Shown: positions 37,121 through 47,860, counted from the stretch's first letter. The stretch is DNA of 64,000 nt from Sipunculus nudus (GCA_026874595.1 CM049308.1:95900624-95964623), one strand, 5' to 3'. Numbers and translations: made by a program. The notes: generated by a model not told the origin, from the sequence alone.

Positions 37121-37359
37121 GCACCGTATGCTGGCCAAAGGTTTCATTTTTGCAGCCTTCAGAGCCCTGCAGCAAGTCTTGAACAGCACAAGACCTCACA
37201 TGAGGTATGCTCCAGCTAGCAGGCTTTTCATACATAGTTGAGCCAGTCACTCCCAATAAATCACAACCGATTTTCTATCCAATATTCAATTGGTGGTTTA
37301 GCGCTAGTTACTGGATTATAGATGGCATCATCATCAATTAGTGCATGTTCTAAAATCAC

Positions 37360-37620
37360 TTACAGCACGCAAATGGTCCCGGCTGCCTGTCAGGGGCATG
37401 TGTGACGGTGACTGCAGCGTCCAGCGCCGGGCTGAGAGTGCTGAGGGGCGGGACGCGCACCGGGAGGGCGGGAGGTAAAGCCCGGGGGTCACGGACCTAC
37501 CATTAAAACATTAACACACTAAGACGCTTATCTCCACACCCGGGGATCACCAGACATACTCGTGTGTTACAGAAGTCACTCAACATGCCTCGCCTGCAGT
37601 ATTCATTATCTCTCGATTAA
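37360..37620. other. GC-rich block, role unknown
   Basis: Contains GGGCGGGACGCGCACCGGGA and CCCGGGGGTCACGGACC within AT-rich surroundings. No coding sequence is supported. Confidence 0.3.
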
Positions 37621-37931
37621 TGGTATAAAGACCATCCCAGATCGGTCACTGCATGTCAATTTAAAGTTATTAATTCTAATTTAAATGGGTGATATGGAAA
37701 ATATGAAGTTTAATATTTCGTGCTTCATTGCGTGCTTTATTTTCATTATCGCAATGATTTGTTTATGTAGTTAATAAACTTTGCATAGATATATGAAGAC
37801 TATATTTCTAATAATTAATGTGTACAGTCACTGTACAACAGGAGTACTCAATGCGCCAGGCATTTTTCCTGTTTCTTATGACATGCATGAAGTTCAATAA
37901 AACAGCATAATCATGCCTTATTTGATGCTCC

Positions 37932-37979
37932 AGGTACATCACAGCTAGGTAAATCACAGCTAGGTACATCACAGCTAGG
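37932..37979. repeat. 15-bp tandem triplication
   Basis: Three copies of AGGTACATCACAGCT (the middle one AGGTAAATCACAGCT). Confidence 0.93.
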
Positions 37980-38529
37980 TGCCAGCAATTTTACATAATC
38001 ATTCTTACGTAGGTTTCAAACCAAAAACAAAAAAAAGAGGAGACAATAGCTAGAAAATTTGTCATATAGATCTTCAGATCAAGTGAATACTGAGAAAAAG
38101 TTAAATTAAAAATGGAAGAGTTGAGTAAATATCACACCAACATACCCCTTTTTTCGATTATCATGAAAATGCTCCGTATTCAAGAATTATCCGGGAAAGA
38201 ACATATATCTATTTTTAATAATAATATTGGACCATCTGGTAACTAGAAATATGTAGATAAAAAAATCTGTCCACTTAAATGTCCTGAGTATACATTCTCC
38301 TGTTGTACCTATGTTTTTATCTTATTACACAAATCACATTTATTGTAATTGTGTCAGCTGTAAGAACACTGTATAAAACTAAAGTGTGTAATGGAGTGTG
38401 GAACGCGCGCCGACTGTCACGTGACGAGATGTCGAGGTTATCGGGATCATCGTGAGGGATTACTGTGATCCTAAATTTACACCTCTAACCTGTCTTGTTA
38501 CCAACCTACCGTGGTCCCAGGCCCTGGTT

Positions 38530-38800
38530 CTGGGGTTAACGGGATTTGTTGAAGGTTCCTCTCAAGCAACCAGAACTCTGTGAGACCTCCAGCGCGGTGG
38601 CCCCCGCCCGGCCCCGCTCGCCGGCACGATCTGTGCTGCTGGTTACTGATGGCTTAGGGATTTATCTAATCCCACCTTCAATACCTTCCCTCTCAACAGA
38701 GACCGGAGACTCTACCGGGGACGCTCACACCCCAGCTACCTGCCAACCCCGCTAATCTCAGGTGACGTCAGTGTCATCCCGATTGCCGGGAGGGGTGACG
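38530..38800. other. GC-rich block with a 69-codon + frame, unrecognised
   Basis: The 38546-38755 + frame is Pro/Ala/Ser/Thr-rich at both ends, as chance frames in GC-rich DNA often are. I see no family, no splice sites and no homologous motif, so it is recorded as a composition anomaly only. Confidence 0.25.
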
Positions 38801-38825
38801 GCTTTCTAATTGGTTACAAAACATG

Positions 38826-38909
38826 TCACTGCAAGAACTTATACTATGTAAAATTGTCAGAAAATAAGTATTTTAGGTATTTTATAATATAAGAAACGGA
38901 AGTAGCGGG
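38826..38909. repeat. Direct duplication, copy 1
   Basis: About 84 bp starting TCACTGCAAGAACTTATACT, repeated in the same orientation at 39338-39420 with ~10 substitutions and small indels. Confidence 0.88.
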
Positions 38910-38919
38910 CAATATCACT

Positions 38920-39010
38920 GTAGTAGTAGTAGTAGTAGTAGTAATAATAACAATAATAATAATGATATTATTATTATCATTATAATAATAATAATAATTA
39001 TTATTATTTT
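38920..39010. repeat. Compound (AGT)n(AAT)n...(ATT)n microsatellite with foldback
   Basis: (TAG)n then (TAA)n, then ATATTATTATTATCAT and another (TAA)/(TTA) run. The opposed AAT and ATT runs could form a hairpin. Confidence 0.93.
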
Positions 39011-39337
39011 ATAATTACACTTATCTTGCATTCCTGAGGTTTGATATATTAAATAGGACAGTAAATATGCATGGCTGCCAATTAAACGGTCAAAAATTGC
39101 CAGCAAATATATGTTTATAGGCCCAAAATAGCGAGAAATCGGCATACTTTAGCAATAAATAGTGTAAACAGTTCTGAAAATGATTCAACATATATGGATG
39201 CTCGAGTTATGCAAGCCATAAACTGTGATTAAGGAGTTTATATGAATTTGAGATCCAACTGGGGAATGGCTTTGTCGAATGTCATATAAGACTTCTTTTT
39301 CTCCTCAGTCGCCAAATATCTATCCTTCCAAAACAAA

Positions 39338-39420
39338 TCACTGCAAGAACTTATACCATGTAAAACTGTCAGAAAATACGTATTGTAGGTATTGTATATA
39401 ATAAGGAACGGGAGAAATGG
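39338..39420. repeat. Direct duplication, copy 2
   Basis: Diverged copy of 38826-38909, 512 bp downstream. Shared words include TCACTGCAAGAACTTATAC, GTCAGAAAATA and TAGGTATT. Confidence 0.88.
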
Positions 39421-41470
39421 TTATTTCTATCCTTTCAAGGCATATAATGTCCTCCCTATAATGACGGCCAATGTGACCTCAAGGGTATATGAAGATTTTC
39501 TCCAATAGACAACATTGAAATGTATAGTCACTGATTAATATGTAGCGTCACATAATACACTGGTGGGAGGTATTTATTTATTTATTTTTGATTAACCAAA
39601 ACTTACCACCAATATGGCTGTAAATTTTGAAGATAATTAAGATAAATAGCCTGATAATATACAACATTCCGTTAAATGAAAGCATTCAGAGAAAATATTG
39701 GATCTGCGCTGGACAATGAGTTATGTGATAAAACAGAAAGATAAGCTTAAAAAGACAACAAGTAACTTGTTGAATATTATAATTTGTATGCATGCAAACT
39801 GCAGATCTACACAATAGCCAGGTCAGAAATGTTTATCAGTGAAATGCTCTCAGTGAGAACTCAGATACAGCCAATTAGATGGTTCACTACTGCGCAGCGA
39901 TGAATTAACGTAAATATTATATTATAGAGTAAAGAATGCTATATAACTAGAAAGTACTAATAGGTTGGTGAATAACTAATGTGGCAAAACGTATAGATTG
40001 ATCACTTATTAGCCCAAGAAAAAACTTTTACATGACTTTTTCATGAACGAAGTGGTCTGTGACCTTGACGTTTAACCGCCCAAAATATATTGAAGATTCC
40101 TAACCCCAATATAATACATATAGAAAAATGAAAACAATAGGGTGAGTGGTGGTTGAGTTATAAAGGGTTATCCCAAAACTTTAACCTGAGCTGGGTTGTA
40201 CAAATTTTGTTCGTTAAGTGCTAATTACAAGGCCAAAAAATAAAATATTGGGAAAGTTTTAATAGGTGTCATTATTCATCAGTATGGTAAGTTTAATGAA
40301 ATATCTTCTGAGATGTTTCCGACCACGCCCTCTGACAGGCTGGTCCGAAATTCAGTGGCAGAAGCACCTATCCCATACATGTGTAATTTCTGGCATCAGA
40401 CAGAGACCTAACAAGAACATGAACGGAAAATTTGATCGTGTGGTGCGTTGTCTCTCATCGGATGACAGCAGCATGTCTGTACGCTTACTCCATGATGCTC
40501 CTTGCCTGATCTTTATAAACTGTGGCACTTTTTCCTGTGGCGGATCCAGAACAAAATGGGTTTTTTTTGGGGGGGGGGGGGGGGGCGACGGGTGAGAGTG
40601 TAGCTCACACGGTGCGGAAATTCTTTAAATATTAGGATTAAGAAATCAAATTTGAGCATGTTTTGGGGCACTTAAACCAGAGATTTTTGTTTCTGACAAG
40701 ATGGAGGGAAAGATGCCCTGTTTTAGAATATAACCATGACAATTTAAGTCCTGCAACTATTTCTCATCAAAGTCAAGAATATCAACCAAATCCATCCTGC
40801 GAGGATGCTTCCTTGCAAGTCATTGATGATGGACAATCGCCAACCGCTCAGCCTTTTTTGTCCCATTGTGCTTCTCAAATAAGTTTTAGCCTCCTCATAC
40901 TGGAACTACTTGTGGTCACTGGGAGTGTGGCAATAATCTGCGTAGGGTGTGAATGTTTGGGTACAAAACCTTGTCTGCATGGTCCATACTTTCTTCGACT
41001 GTTGAAGCGACACTCCCCTGCCATGACTGCCATTTCTTCCTCCAACATTCAAGTTCATTGTCAAAATTGTCTGGGAAGGGGACATGCAGCTTCCCATTCC
41101 AGTCAATATTTTCTTAAAGCTCACTTGGAATAAGAAGTAACCAATTTGTTGCTTTTTGTTGGCTATCCAAAATTTATCTTCCAGCTGTGTGAGCGTATGA
41201 TCCAGGAAAGATCTGTAAGAGTCACTCTGTAATGTTCCTCTGGTTTTAGCTGGCGTATTGTTCTTGTTATTTTACATCCACGTTTCCTTAGTAGCTTTGG
41301 CTCATCGGCATTTACGCTCTTGTCCATACTTTCTGCTAGTTCATACCTTTCCCGTTTTTTTGGCTCTACGTGTTCCCCTGATGATTGAAGAGCACTCTTA
41401 ACTACTGAAACCTCTTGCATCGCCATGCAGATATTAAGATTCCTGGCTTGTAGGCTTGAGGATAGTCCCT
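39421..41470. other. No gene recognised
   Basis: AT-rich DNA with a T8G17 homopolymer junction at 40561-40585. Open frames at 40266-40595 and 40663-41133 (+), and one covering 41163-41891 (-), show no domain I can name. Confidence 0.4.
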
Positions 41471-41479
41471 TAGCGATTG

Positions 41480-42340
41480 TCGTGTGTAGCGTTGCTTGCC
41501 AGTCAACAGACACGAAAAACACGCGAGTAAAATACGAACGACACGGATGTCGCACGAATCTATAAATAAATGTCGCAACTTTCGTGCGGACATTTCGCGA
41601 CACATGCAAACTTTTTGCGCATATTTCGCGAATAACGAACGTCCTGCGACATTCGTACATATGTCGAGCGATTATCGGGCGACCGGCGATCCGACCGACA
41701 CTTGGGCAGTATATATAAATGCCATGAAATGCATTGAAGTGCATTGCCAGTATCAGTTCCTGCCAAGAGGTCACTGGTGACCAGAACATGAACCAGCAAG
41801 CTCTCAAACCTGTCCTGCCTGGCCATGCATGTATGAAGGGGAAGCTTTTAATATTGAATAATGGAAGCGAATAACTAACGCCGTGCGACATTCATGCGAC
41901 ATTTGTACATATGTCGCATGGTTAACTTACGACCGACATGAAATGCTCGCGTTTGCTATACTGGCGAAGACACCTGTTCTCAAGAAGTACACGAACAGGT
42001 CGTGAATAGGGTCGAGAAATAATTAGATGAACTTCGCTGCTTTTGCGAGAAATGCTCCAAAATGTCGAAATCTGTGTACGGTTTCACCAAGATTTTGCGA
42101 ACATCACGCACGTCCTGAGAATGTCGTGCGCATATGACGAAGGCTTTTAGACATTTTCGAGAGCTAATCACGAATAAATCACGACCCTTGATGCTGGCAA
42201 CGTTCGCAAGAAATTTCACACTTTTAATTCCCGCCGAACTAAATGCGACTCCTGCGAACAATTGATGACGCGTCCGAACCCCCGTGCATGTCTGGCGAAC
42301 CTTTGGTGCCTAAAATACGAATGTTGGACTTTGCCATTTT
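41480..42340. repeat. CGA/TCG-word-rich repeat region, host of the Helentron-like insertion
   Basis: Very dense in TCGC, GCGA, CGAC and GTCG words (for example TTCGCGACACATG, TGCGACATTCGTACATATGT near 41652 and 41886). The composition resumes after the insertion at 44661-44720 (CGACATTCGCATCCTTCGC). It resembles the MITE at 50703-51063 in style. The exact ends were not found. Confidence 0.4.
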
Positions 42341-43640
42341 TAGCTCAGCTGACTGTAAGTCATCTGAGCTATAGCGATCACTCTTTGTCCGTCGTCCGTC
42401 TGTCTGTCCGTCTGTCCGTCCGTTAACCAGGCACAAATCGTAACCGCTAGACCTAGAATCTTGGAACTTGAGATTCTGAGAGGTCCATGAAAAATCTCCT
42501 TGGAAACCAGAAATTAGGTCTCTGTTACCCATATCCTTTGAGCTATGGGGCCCCAAAATACCCCCCTAGAATAGTCAAAAATTTCATACAAACACTTCAA
42601 TATCTCATTAACAACATCACTGATGGTCATGATTTTTGGCATACATATTGATCATGAGATGTTTCATCAGTTTCTGCAGACTGGTGGCGCCACCTGTATT
42701 TTTCGATTTTTTACGAATTGTTTTCTCTATTTTTGAGACCTTTAAAAATGTGAACATCTGTTAACAAGGCACAAATCGTAAAGACTAGAACTAGAATCTT
42801 CATTCTTGACACAGTGAGAGACCTATGAAAAGTCTCCATGGAAACCTGAAATAAGGTCTCTGTTACCCATATCCTTTGAGCTATGGGGTTCCCAATTACC
42901 CCCCAGAATAATGGAAAATTTGATTAAAAAAAACTGCAACATCTCAATAACTACAACACTGCTGGTCATGATTTTTGGCATACATATTGATCAAGATGTC
43001 TTCCATCAGTTCCTGCAGTCTGATGGACTCCGAAGTATTCCTCAGAAAAATGGACAATTTAAAACAAAAGCTGTAGTATCTGAACAACTAATGCAGAGAT
43101 CACCATGATTCTTTGCATGGATATTGATTATGGAGTGTTTCATTAGTTTCTGCAGACTGGTGGTGCCACCTATATTTGTGTCCGCCAAAACAAAGTTATG
43201 CGGATAATATGTTTTTGACCGGGTTCCGCCGCCGCCGCCGCGTTCGTTTCCGGAGAACTCCTCTGAGACTACTGGACTGATTTTTCCGAAACTTACACCA
43301 GTTATTGGGTCACATATAAACTGGTGCCTAACCAATTCGTGTTGACCTCTGACCTTTCCTTTCCTGCCAAGCGTCCATTTATGCGTCTGTTTCCATACAT
43401 AAGCCCACATATCTCGGGAACCGTTTGACCGATCAGGGAAAAATTTTTGTACAAATGTAGCCCTTGGATAGCTTTATAACATACACAGAAAATGGTGGCG
43501 CCACCTGCAGCCATGTTTGCACAGTGTCTATCTGTTCGTCTGCCTTGGGTTAAATCACTCATATTTCTGCAGTAATTTGACTAATTCACCTGAAATTCGG
43601 CATGCTGATACATCCTGGACAGCTTTCTTGATTTTATGAT

Positions 43641-43654
43641 AGGTGGCGCCACCT
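43641..43654. repeat. 14-bp perfect palindrome AGGTGGCGCCACCT
   Basis: Self-complementary over 14 bp and centred on GGCGCC. The same sequence recurs at 43893-43906, a near-copy at 43494-43506, and shorter versions near 42684 and 7835. Confidence 0.95.
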
Positions 43655-43892
43655 ACATTCACGTTTACGCTGCAGACATCCATGCTTATATCGCTGAACC
43701 TGCTTGTGCATGGTCTCACATAGCTCTTTATCATACGCAAAACTGGAGGGGCCACCTGCAACCATTTTTGCACAGCGTCCTTCTGTTTGTCTGCCGTGGG
43801 ATAAAATCACTCATATCTCGGCAGTGGATTGATATATCTGCCTAAAATTATGCAGCTTTATACATCTTGGACAGCTCTCTTGATTTTATGAC

Positions 43893-43906
43893 AGGTGGCG
43901 CCACCT
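43893..43906. repeat. 14-bp perfect palindrome AGGTGGCGCCACCT, second copy
   Basis: Identical to 43641-43654, one module (252 bp) further on. It is preceded in both by TTGATTTTATGA. Confidence 0.95.
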
Positions 43907-44819
43907 ACATTCTACTTTAGGCTACAGACATCCAAGCTCATATCTCTGGAACCATTTGACCGATTAGGCCAAATTTTGCATGTGTATAGTTCTCATATAG
44001 CTCTTTATCAAACACAAAACTAGAAGGGGCCACCTGGAACCATTTTTTCACAGCGTTTGTCTGTTTGTCTGCCGTGGGATAAAATCACTCATATCTCAGT
44101 TGTAGTTTGATTTTTATGCCTTAAATTTTGCATATGTATACAACTTGGACAGATTTCTGAATTTTGTGGTAGGTGGCACAACCTACATACACATGTATGC
44201 TGCAGAAATCCATGCTAATATGCAACACACCTCACTCTATTTCCCCTTGCCACTCAATCCATGTCTCACTTCATCCGTTCCACTCTGATTTTGGCGGATA
44301 CACGTAGTCGCTTGTCGACTACCCGTATTCTAGTTTATTCAATTTTTCGGATTTTTTCTCTATTTTTGAGACCTTTAAGGATGCTGTCATCTGTTTCTGA
44401 TCACCATGATTCTTTGCATGGATATTGACCATTAAGTGTTTTTATTAGTTTCTGCAGACTGGTGGAGCCATCTGATTTTTTTTAATTTTACGCATTTTTT
44501 CTCTATTTTTGAGATATATAAATAAAGACACAATCTTGGCCTGTTGGTTAATCTGTTTGATGCTTCAGTTGAATGGGTATATACTACCATTCAGATGATA
44601 TAATTTCCTTTTGCGAATTTCTTTCCAGGCAGCTGAGCGTCATGACCCATGGGTCACTTGTTTTCGACATTCGCATCCTTCGCAAATCGTTCGTGTGCCC
44701 CGTGAAAACCCTACTTTATTAGCAGAGGTTTACGAGCGTCTCTTTATTAACAGAGGTTAACAAGAGTGGGCAAAACCTAAACCTGGCAAGAAGGCCCTGC
44801 CAGAACCGTAGAAAACTGA

Positions 44820-45262
44820 GGAATCATCCATCACCTGAACACTGAGAAGGAGCTGGTCAGGACCACATCCACCTGAACACTGAGGAGGAGCTGGTCAGGA
44901 CCACAACCACCTGAACACTGAGGAGGAGCTGGTCAGGACCACAACCACCTGAACACTAAGGAGGAGCTGGTCAGGACCACAACCACCTGAACACTAAGGA
45001 GGAGCTAGTCAGGACCACAACCACCTGAACACTGAGGAGGAGCTGGTCAGGACCACATCCACCTGAACACCGAGGAGGAGCTGGTCAGGAACACATCCAC
45101 CTGAACACTGAGGAGGAGCTGGTCAGGACCACATCTACCTGAACACTGAGGAGGAGCTGGTCAGGACCACAACCACCTGAACACTGAGGAGGAGCTGGTC
45201 AGGACCACAACCACCTGAACACTGAGGAGGAGCTGGTCAGGACCACATCCACCTGAACACTT
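44820..45262. repeat. 38-bp minisatellite, about 11-12 copies
   Basis: Unit is AACCACCTGAACACTGAGGA then GGAGCTGGTCAGGACCAC. It abuts the broken RNase H end of the LTR retrotransposon at ~45263. The word GGTCAGGACCACA is shared with the 83-bp satellite at 51.4-57.3 kb. Confidence 0.95.
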
Positions 45263-45675
45263 ACGTCCTGTAAGAACAAACTCCATCTCAACAATCTTTG
45301 ATTTTTACACTTCAACTTGATCATGAACGTGAGGTTATAGTGATCACTGAAGACAATGATAAGCCTGACTGATGAAGTAACATAAACTTCAAAATGTTGC
45401 AACGCCAAAATCAAAGCCAAACATTCTTTTTCAATAGTGGAGTAGTTTTTCTGGTTTGCATTAAACTTTCTTGAGAAATATCAAATTGGATGATCTATGC
45501 CATCATTGCCTTCTTGTAACAACACAGCACCAGCAGCAGTATCACTAGCATCTACAGTCAACTTATAAGGTACAGAAAAGTCTGGAGCTGCTAAAACTGG
45601 TGAACTTTGCAGAATTGCTTTCAAATTCTGAAATGCATTTTCACACTGAACATTCCATACAAACCTTTGTTTCTT
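45263..45675 (-). pseudogene. RNase H domain, C-terminally truncated at a minisatellite
   Basis: On the minus strand after a stop at ~45676 come NAFQNLKAILQSSPVL, LTVDASDTAAGAVLLQ (RNase H first Asp), a stop, YFSRKFNANQKNYSTIEKEC (Glu) and LALILALQHFEVYV, then VFSDHYNLTFM (Asp). The homology ends at RLLRWSLFLQDV, and the next bases are the 38-bp repeat. The remaining element 3' end and LTR are lost. Confidence 0.8.
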
Positions 45676-46500
45676 CTATAACAAATTAGTCAAAGGTTCA
45701 GCTAAAGCAGAAAAATTTGGACAAAACTTCCTGTAGTATCCAACCATACCAAGAAAACGCATAATTTGCTTTTTGTTCTCTGGTCTAGGAAATGCAGAAA
45801 TAGCACATATCTTAGCATCAACAGGTTTTACCTGACCCTGCCCTACAATATGACCCAAAAATGTTACTTGTGCATGACAAAACTCAGATTTTACTAAGTT
45901 GACGGTCAGACGTGCTTCACTGAGTCTTTCGAAGAGGTCGTAAAGAATTTGCAGATGTTTCTCCCAGGTGTCGCTGTACACGATAAGGTCATCAATATAT
46001 GCGTCGCAGCCCTGAATATCCTTGGCAACCATATGGATGAGGCGCTGGAACGTGGCTGGCGAGTTCTTCATGCCAAACGGCATAAATTTATACTGGTACA
46101 GTCCTTGCGACGTCACAAATGCGGACACTTCTTTCGCTCGAAATCTTTTAGCAATCAAACTTGGAAACATACCTGGAGCTACCGACTCTATCAATACAAT
46201 CATCGATCCTCGGAATCGTGAATGTGTCAGTCTTCGATGAGTTCAGTTTTCGATAATCTGTGCACATACAATAACTTCAATCAGGTTATGGCACAAGAAT
46301 ACATGGTGAACTCCAGTTATTACTAGGTTCATTAAAATCATTGTCCAGCAAATATTAAATCTCATCCTGTAGATACCTTTGCTTTTCTGGATTCAGTCTA
46401 TATGGATGTTGCTTGACTGCGCTTGCCTCGCCAACATCGACGTCATGGCACAACATGTTAGTTCACGTTGGAATGTCACTAAATAAATGTTCATAATTCC
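45676..46500 (-). pseudogene. Ty3/gypsy-type reverse transcriptase (broken)
   Basis: The N-terminal part (46500-46204) reads ...LFSDIPT, a stop, KQHPYRLNPEKQRYLQDEI, a stop, and CTDYRKLNSSKTDTF, with four in-frame stops in ~90 codons. Then a frameshift with loss of the segment before RAKEVSAFVTSQGLYQYKFM leads into an open frame (46203-45676). That frame has MPFGMKNSPATFQRL, the catalytic YIDD box (45988-45999), the thumb sequence FLGHIVGQGQV, and MRFLGMVGYYRKFCPNFS. RT is downstream of integrase, as in Gmr1 elements. Confidence 0.9.
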
Positions 46501-46699
46501 GCAGAAGGTTCTTGAGGTCTTGTTGTTGTTGTGCGGTAAGGTGTGACAGTTTGGCATCCAGGTTTTTAAGCACGTGTGAGTTTTTTAATGGTACTTTACC
46601 ACACTGAATGTCTATATCACACTTACAATCAGTATCTACTTTAACTGGGTCAGGGTCAGTTTTTACACAATTAACAGCAGTAACATTTTGTACAACATT

Positions 46700-47860
46700 T
46701 GATGTGCTATATCTGTCATAATATGGTTTCAACATGTTAACATGACACAGTTGTTTCTTCTTATGTCTATCTGGTGTCAACAGTATGTAATTTAAATCAC
46801 TTACTTTCTTGTCAACAATGTAAGGATCAAAATACCTAGCTTGCAGAGGTCTACCAGGGATGGGAAGTAAGGCAAGGACCTTTTCACCAGGCTCAAACGT
46901 CCTACTTACAGTGTGCTTGTCATGCTTTGTTTTCATTTTACTTGGTGCAGATTTTAGATTTGACTTTGCAATCTCACAAGCATTGTGTAGTTTAGTGCGA
47001 AAGTCTGAGACATACTGCAGTAAACTAAGAGAATCAGGACTTTCACACAAGAGTTTTTCTTTAAGCAGTTTCAATGGACCTCGAACGGAGTGTCCAAAAA
47101 CTAGTTCAAAGGGACTGAAACCCAAGGACTCTTGAAAGGATCCTCTGACAGCAAACAGCAATAGGTGGATTCCTTCATCCCAGTCTTTCTGCGTGTCATA
47201 GCAATAAGTCCTTTATACCTAGCTCAAGCATAACTTGTTGGAATAATCCAGACATAAAATTAGACCCTTGGTCAGACTGGACGGATTTTGGTAATCCAAA
47301 AGTTGTAAAAAAACTTGGTCAGAGCTTTGACAACACTTTTGGCATTAATTTTGCGCTATGGTATTGCCTCAGGGAACCTGGTAGATGCGCACATAATTGT
47401 CAGCAAGTATTCATGTCCAGATTTTGTTTTAGGCAGTGGTCCAACACAATCAACAATAATTCCTCGAAAGGTTCCTCGAAAGCAGGAATAGGCCTGAGTG
47501 GGGCCTTAGCAGGATTCTGATTGGGCTTGCCTACCATCTGGCATGTATGGCATGATTTACAATATTATACAACATCTTTCCTGAGGTTAGGCCAATAGAA
47601 GTGTGTACAAACTTTCTGATAAGTTTTATTTATACCTAAATGGCCAGACAAAGGAGCCTCATGTGCCATGCTTAGAGCTTCATTGCGAAAGCTTTTGGGC
47701 AGTACTATTTAATGTTTGATGGCCCACTCATCATCAGCGCATACATCAGGTGGTCGCCATTTACGCATAAGCACTCCATTTTTTACATAGAAACAAACTG
47801 GGTTCTGTGACAGTTCATCTTTAGAAACTGCCCTGGAAAACAAACATGAAATATCAGGGT
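46700..47860 (-). pseudogene. Integrase (zinc finger, core, GPY domain), core internally deleted
   Basis: The N-terminal zinc-binding region has His residues in HEAPLSGH (47640-47663) and Cys in CKSCHTC (47539-47565), with stops at 47709 and ~47565. The core shows the first Asp (VDCVGPLP) and second Asp (QSDQGSNFMSG, near 47255-47288). After LELGIK (47211-47228) the sequence jumps directly to the DTQKDWDEG helix (near 47170-47198). The intervening segment that should carry the catalytic Glu is missing. From 47161 a 232-codon frame encodes the core end and the GPY/F-type C-terminal module (PIPGRPLQARYFDPY, QLCHVNMLKPYY), then a linker into RT (HLTAQQQQDLKNLL). Integrase would insert the cDNA; this one is inactive. 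Confidence 0.85.

Larger units (their letters stand above)
43181..44333 (+). mobile_element. Nested Helitron-like non-autonomous element, 1153 bp
   Basis: It starts TCCGCCAAAA and ends CTAG (44330-44333), which fits the Helitron TC...CTRR rule. Seven nt before CTAG is a perfect 7-bp hairpin (GTAGTCG, loop CTTGT, CGACTAC; 44304-44322). GTGTCCGCCAAAA at the left (43178-43190) is inverted at 44289-44303 (TTTTGGCGGATACAC), the subterminal inverted repeat seen in Helentron-type ends. The outer repeat is interrupted in mid-module: CTGCAGACTGGTGG...CCTATATTT is on the left, and its continuation (TTTTTCGGATTTTTTCTC) is on the right. The interior has ~250-bp tandem modules with the palindrome AGGTGGCGCCACCT. 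Confidence 0.65.
42341..44660 (+). mobile_element. Helentron-like non-autonomous element (contains a nested second element)
   Basis: The 5' end TAGCTCAGCTGAC pairs with GTCATCTGAGCT at ~42360-42371 in a 12-bp stem with one mismatch. GCTCAGCTG (42343-42351) recurs inverted as CAGCTGAGC (44630-44638). The 3' end has the perfect 14-bp palindrome TGACCCATGGGTCA (44643-44656) and then CTTG. The insertion sits in a T-run on both sides. A subterminal inverted repeat, a 3' palindrome and insertion at T|T fit Helentron/Helitron2-type non-autonomous elements. The interior has diverged tandem modules (CACAAATCGTAA; CTGCAGACTGGTGG; TTTTTGAGACCTTTAA) and a 1153-bp nested insertion at 43181. It has no coding capacity. 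I recall this family as abundant in bivalves. Confidence 0.6.

Noticed and set aside
40663-41133. 156-codon plus-strand frame
   Set aside because: No domain recognised and no support for start, splicing or conservation.
41163-41891. 242-codon minus-strand frame
   Set aside because: No recognisable domain. The upstream part lies on CGA-word-rich repeat DNA, and the downstream part shows no family or splice sites.
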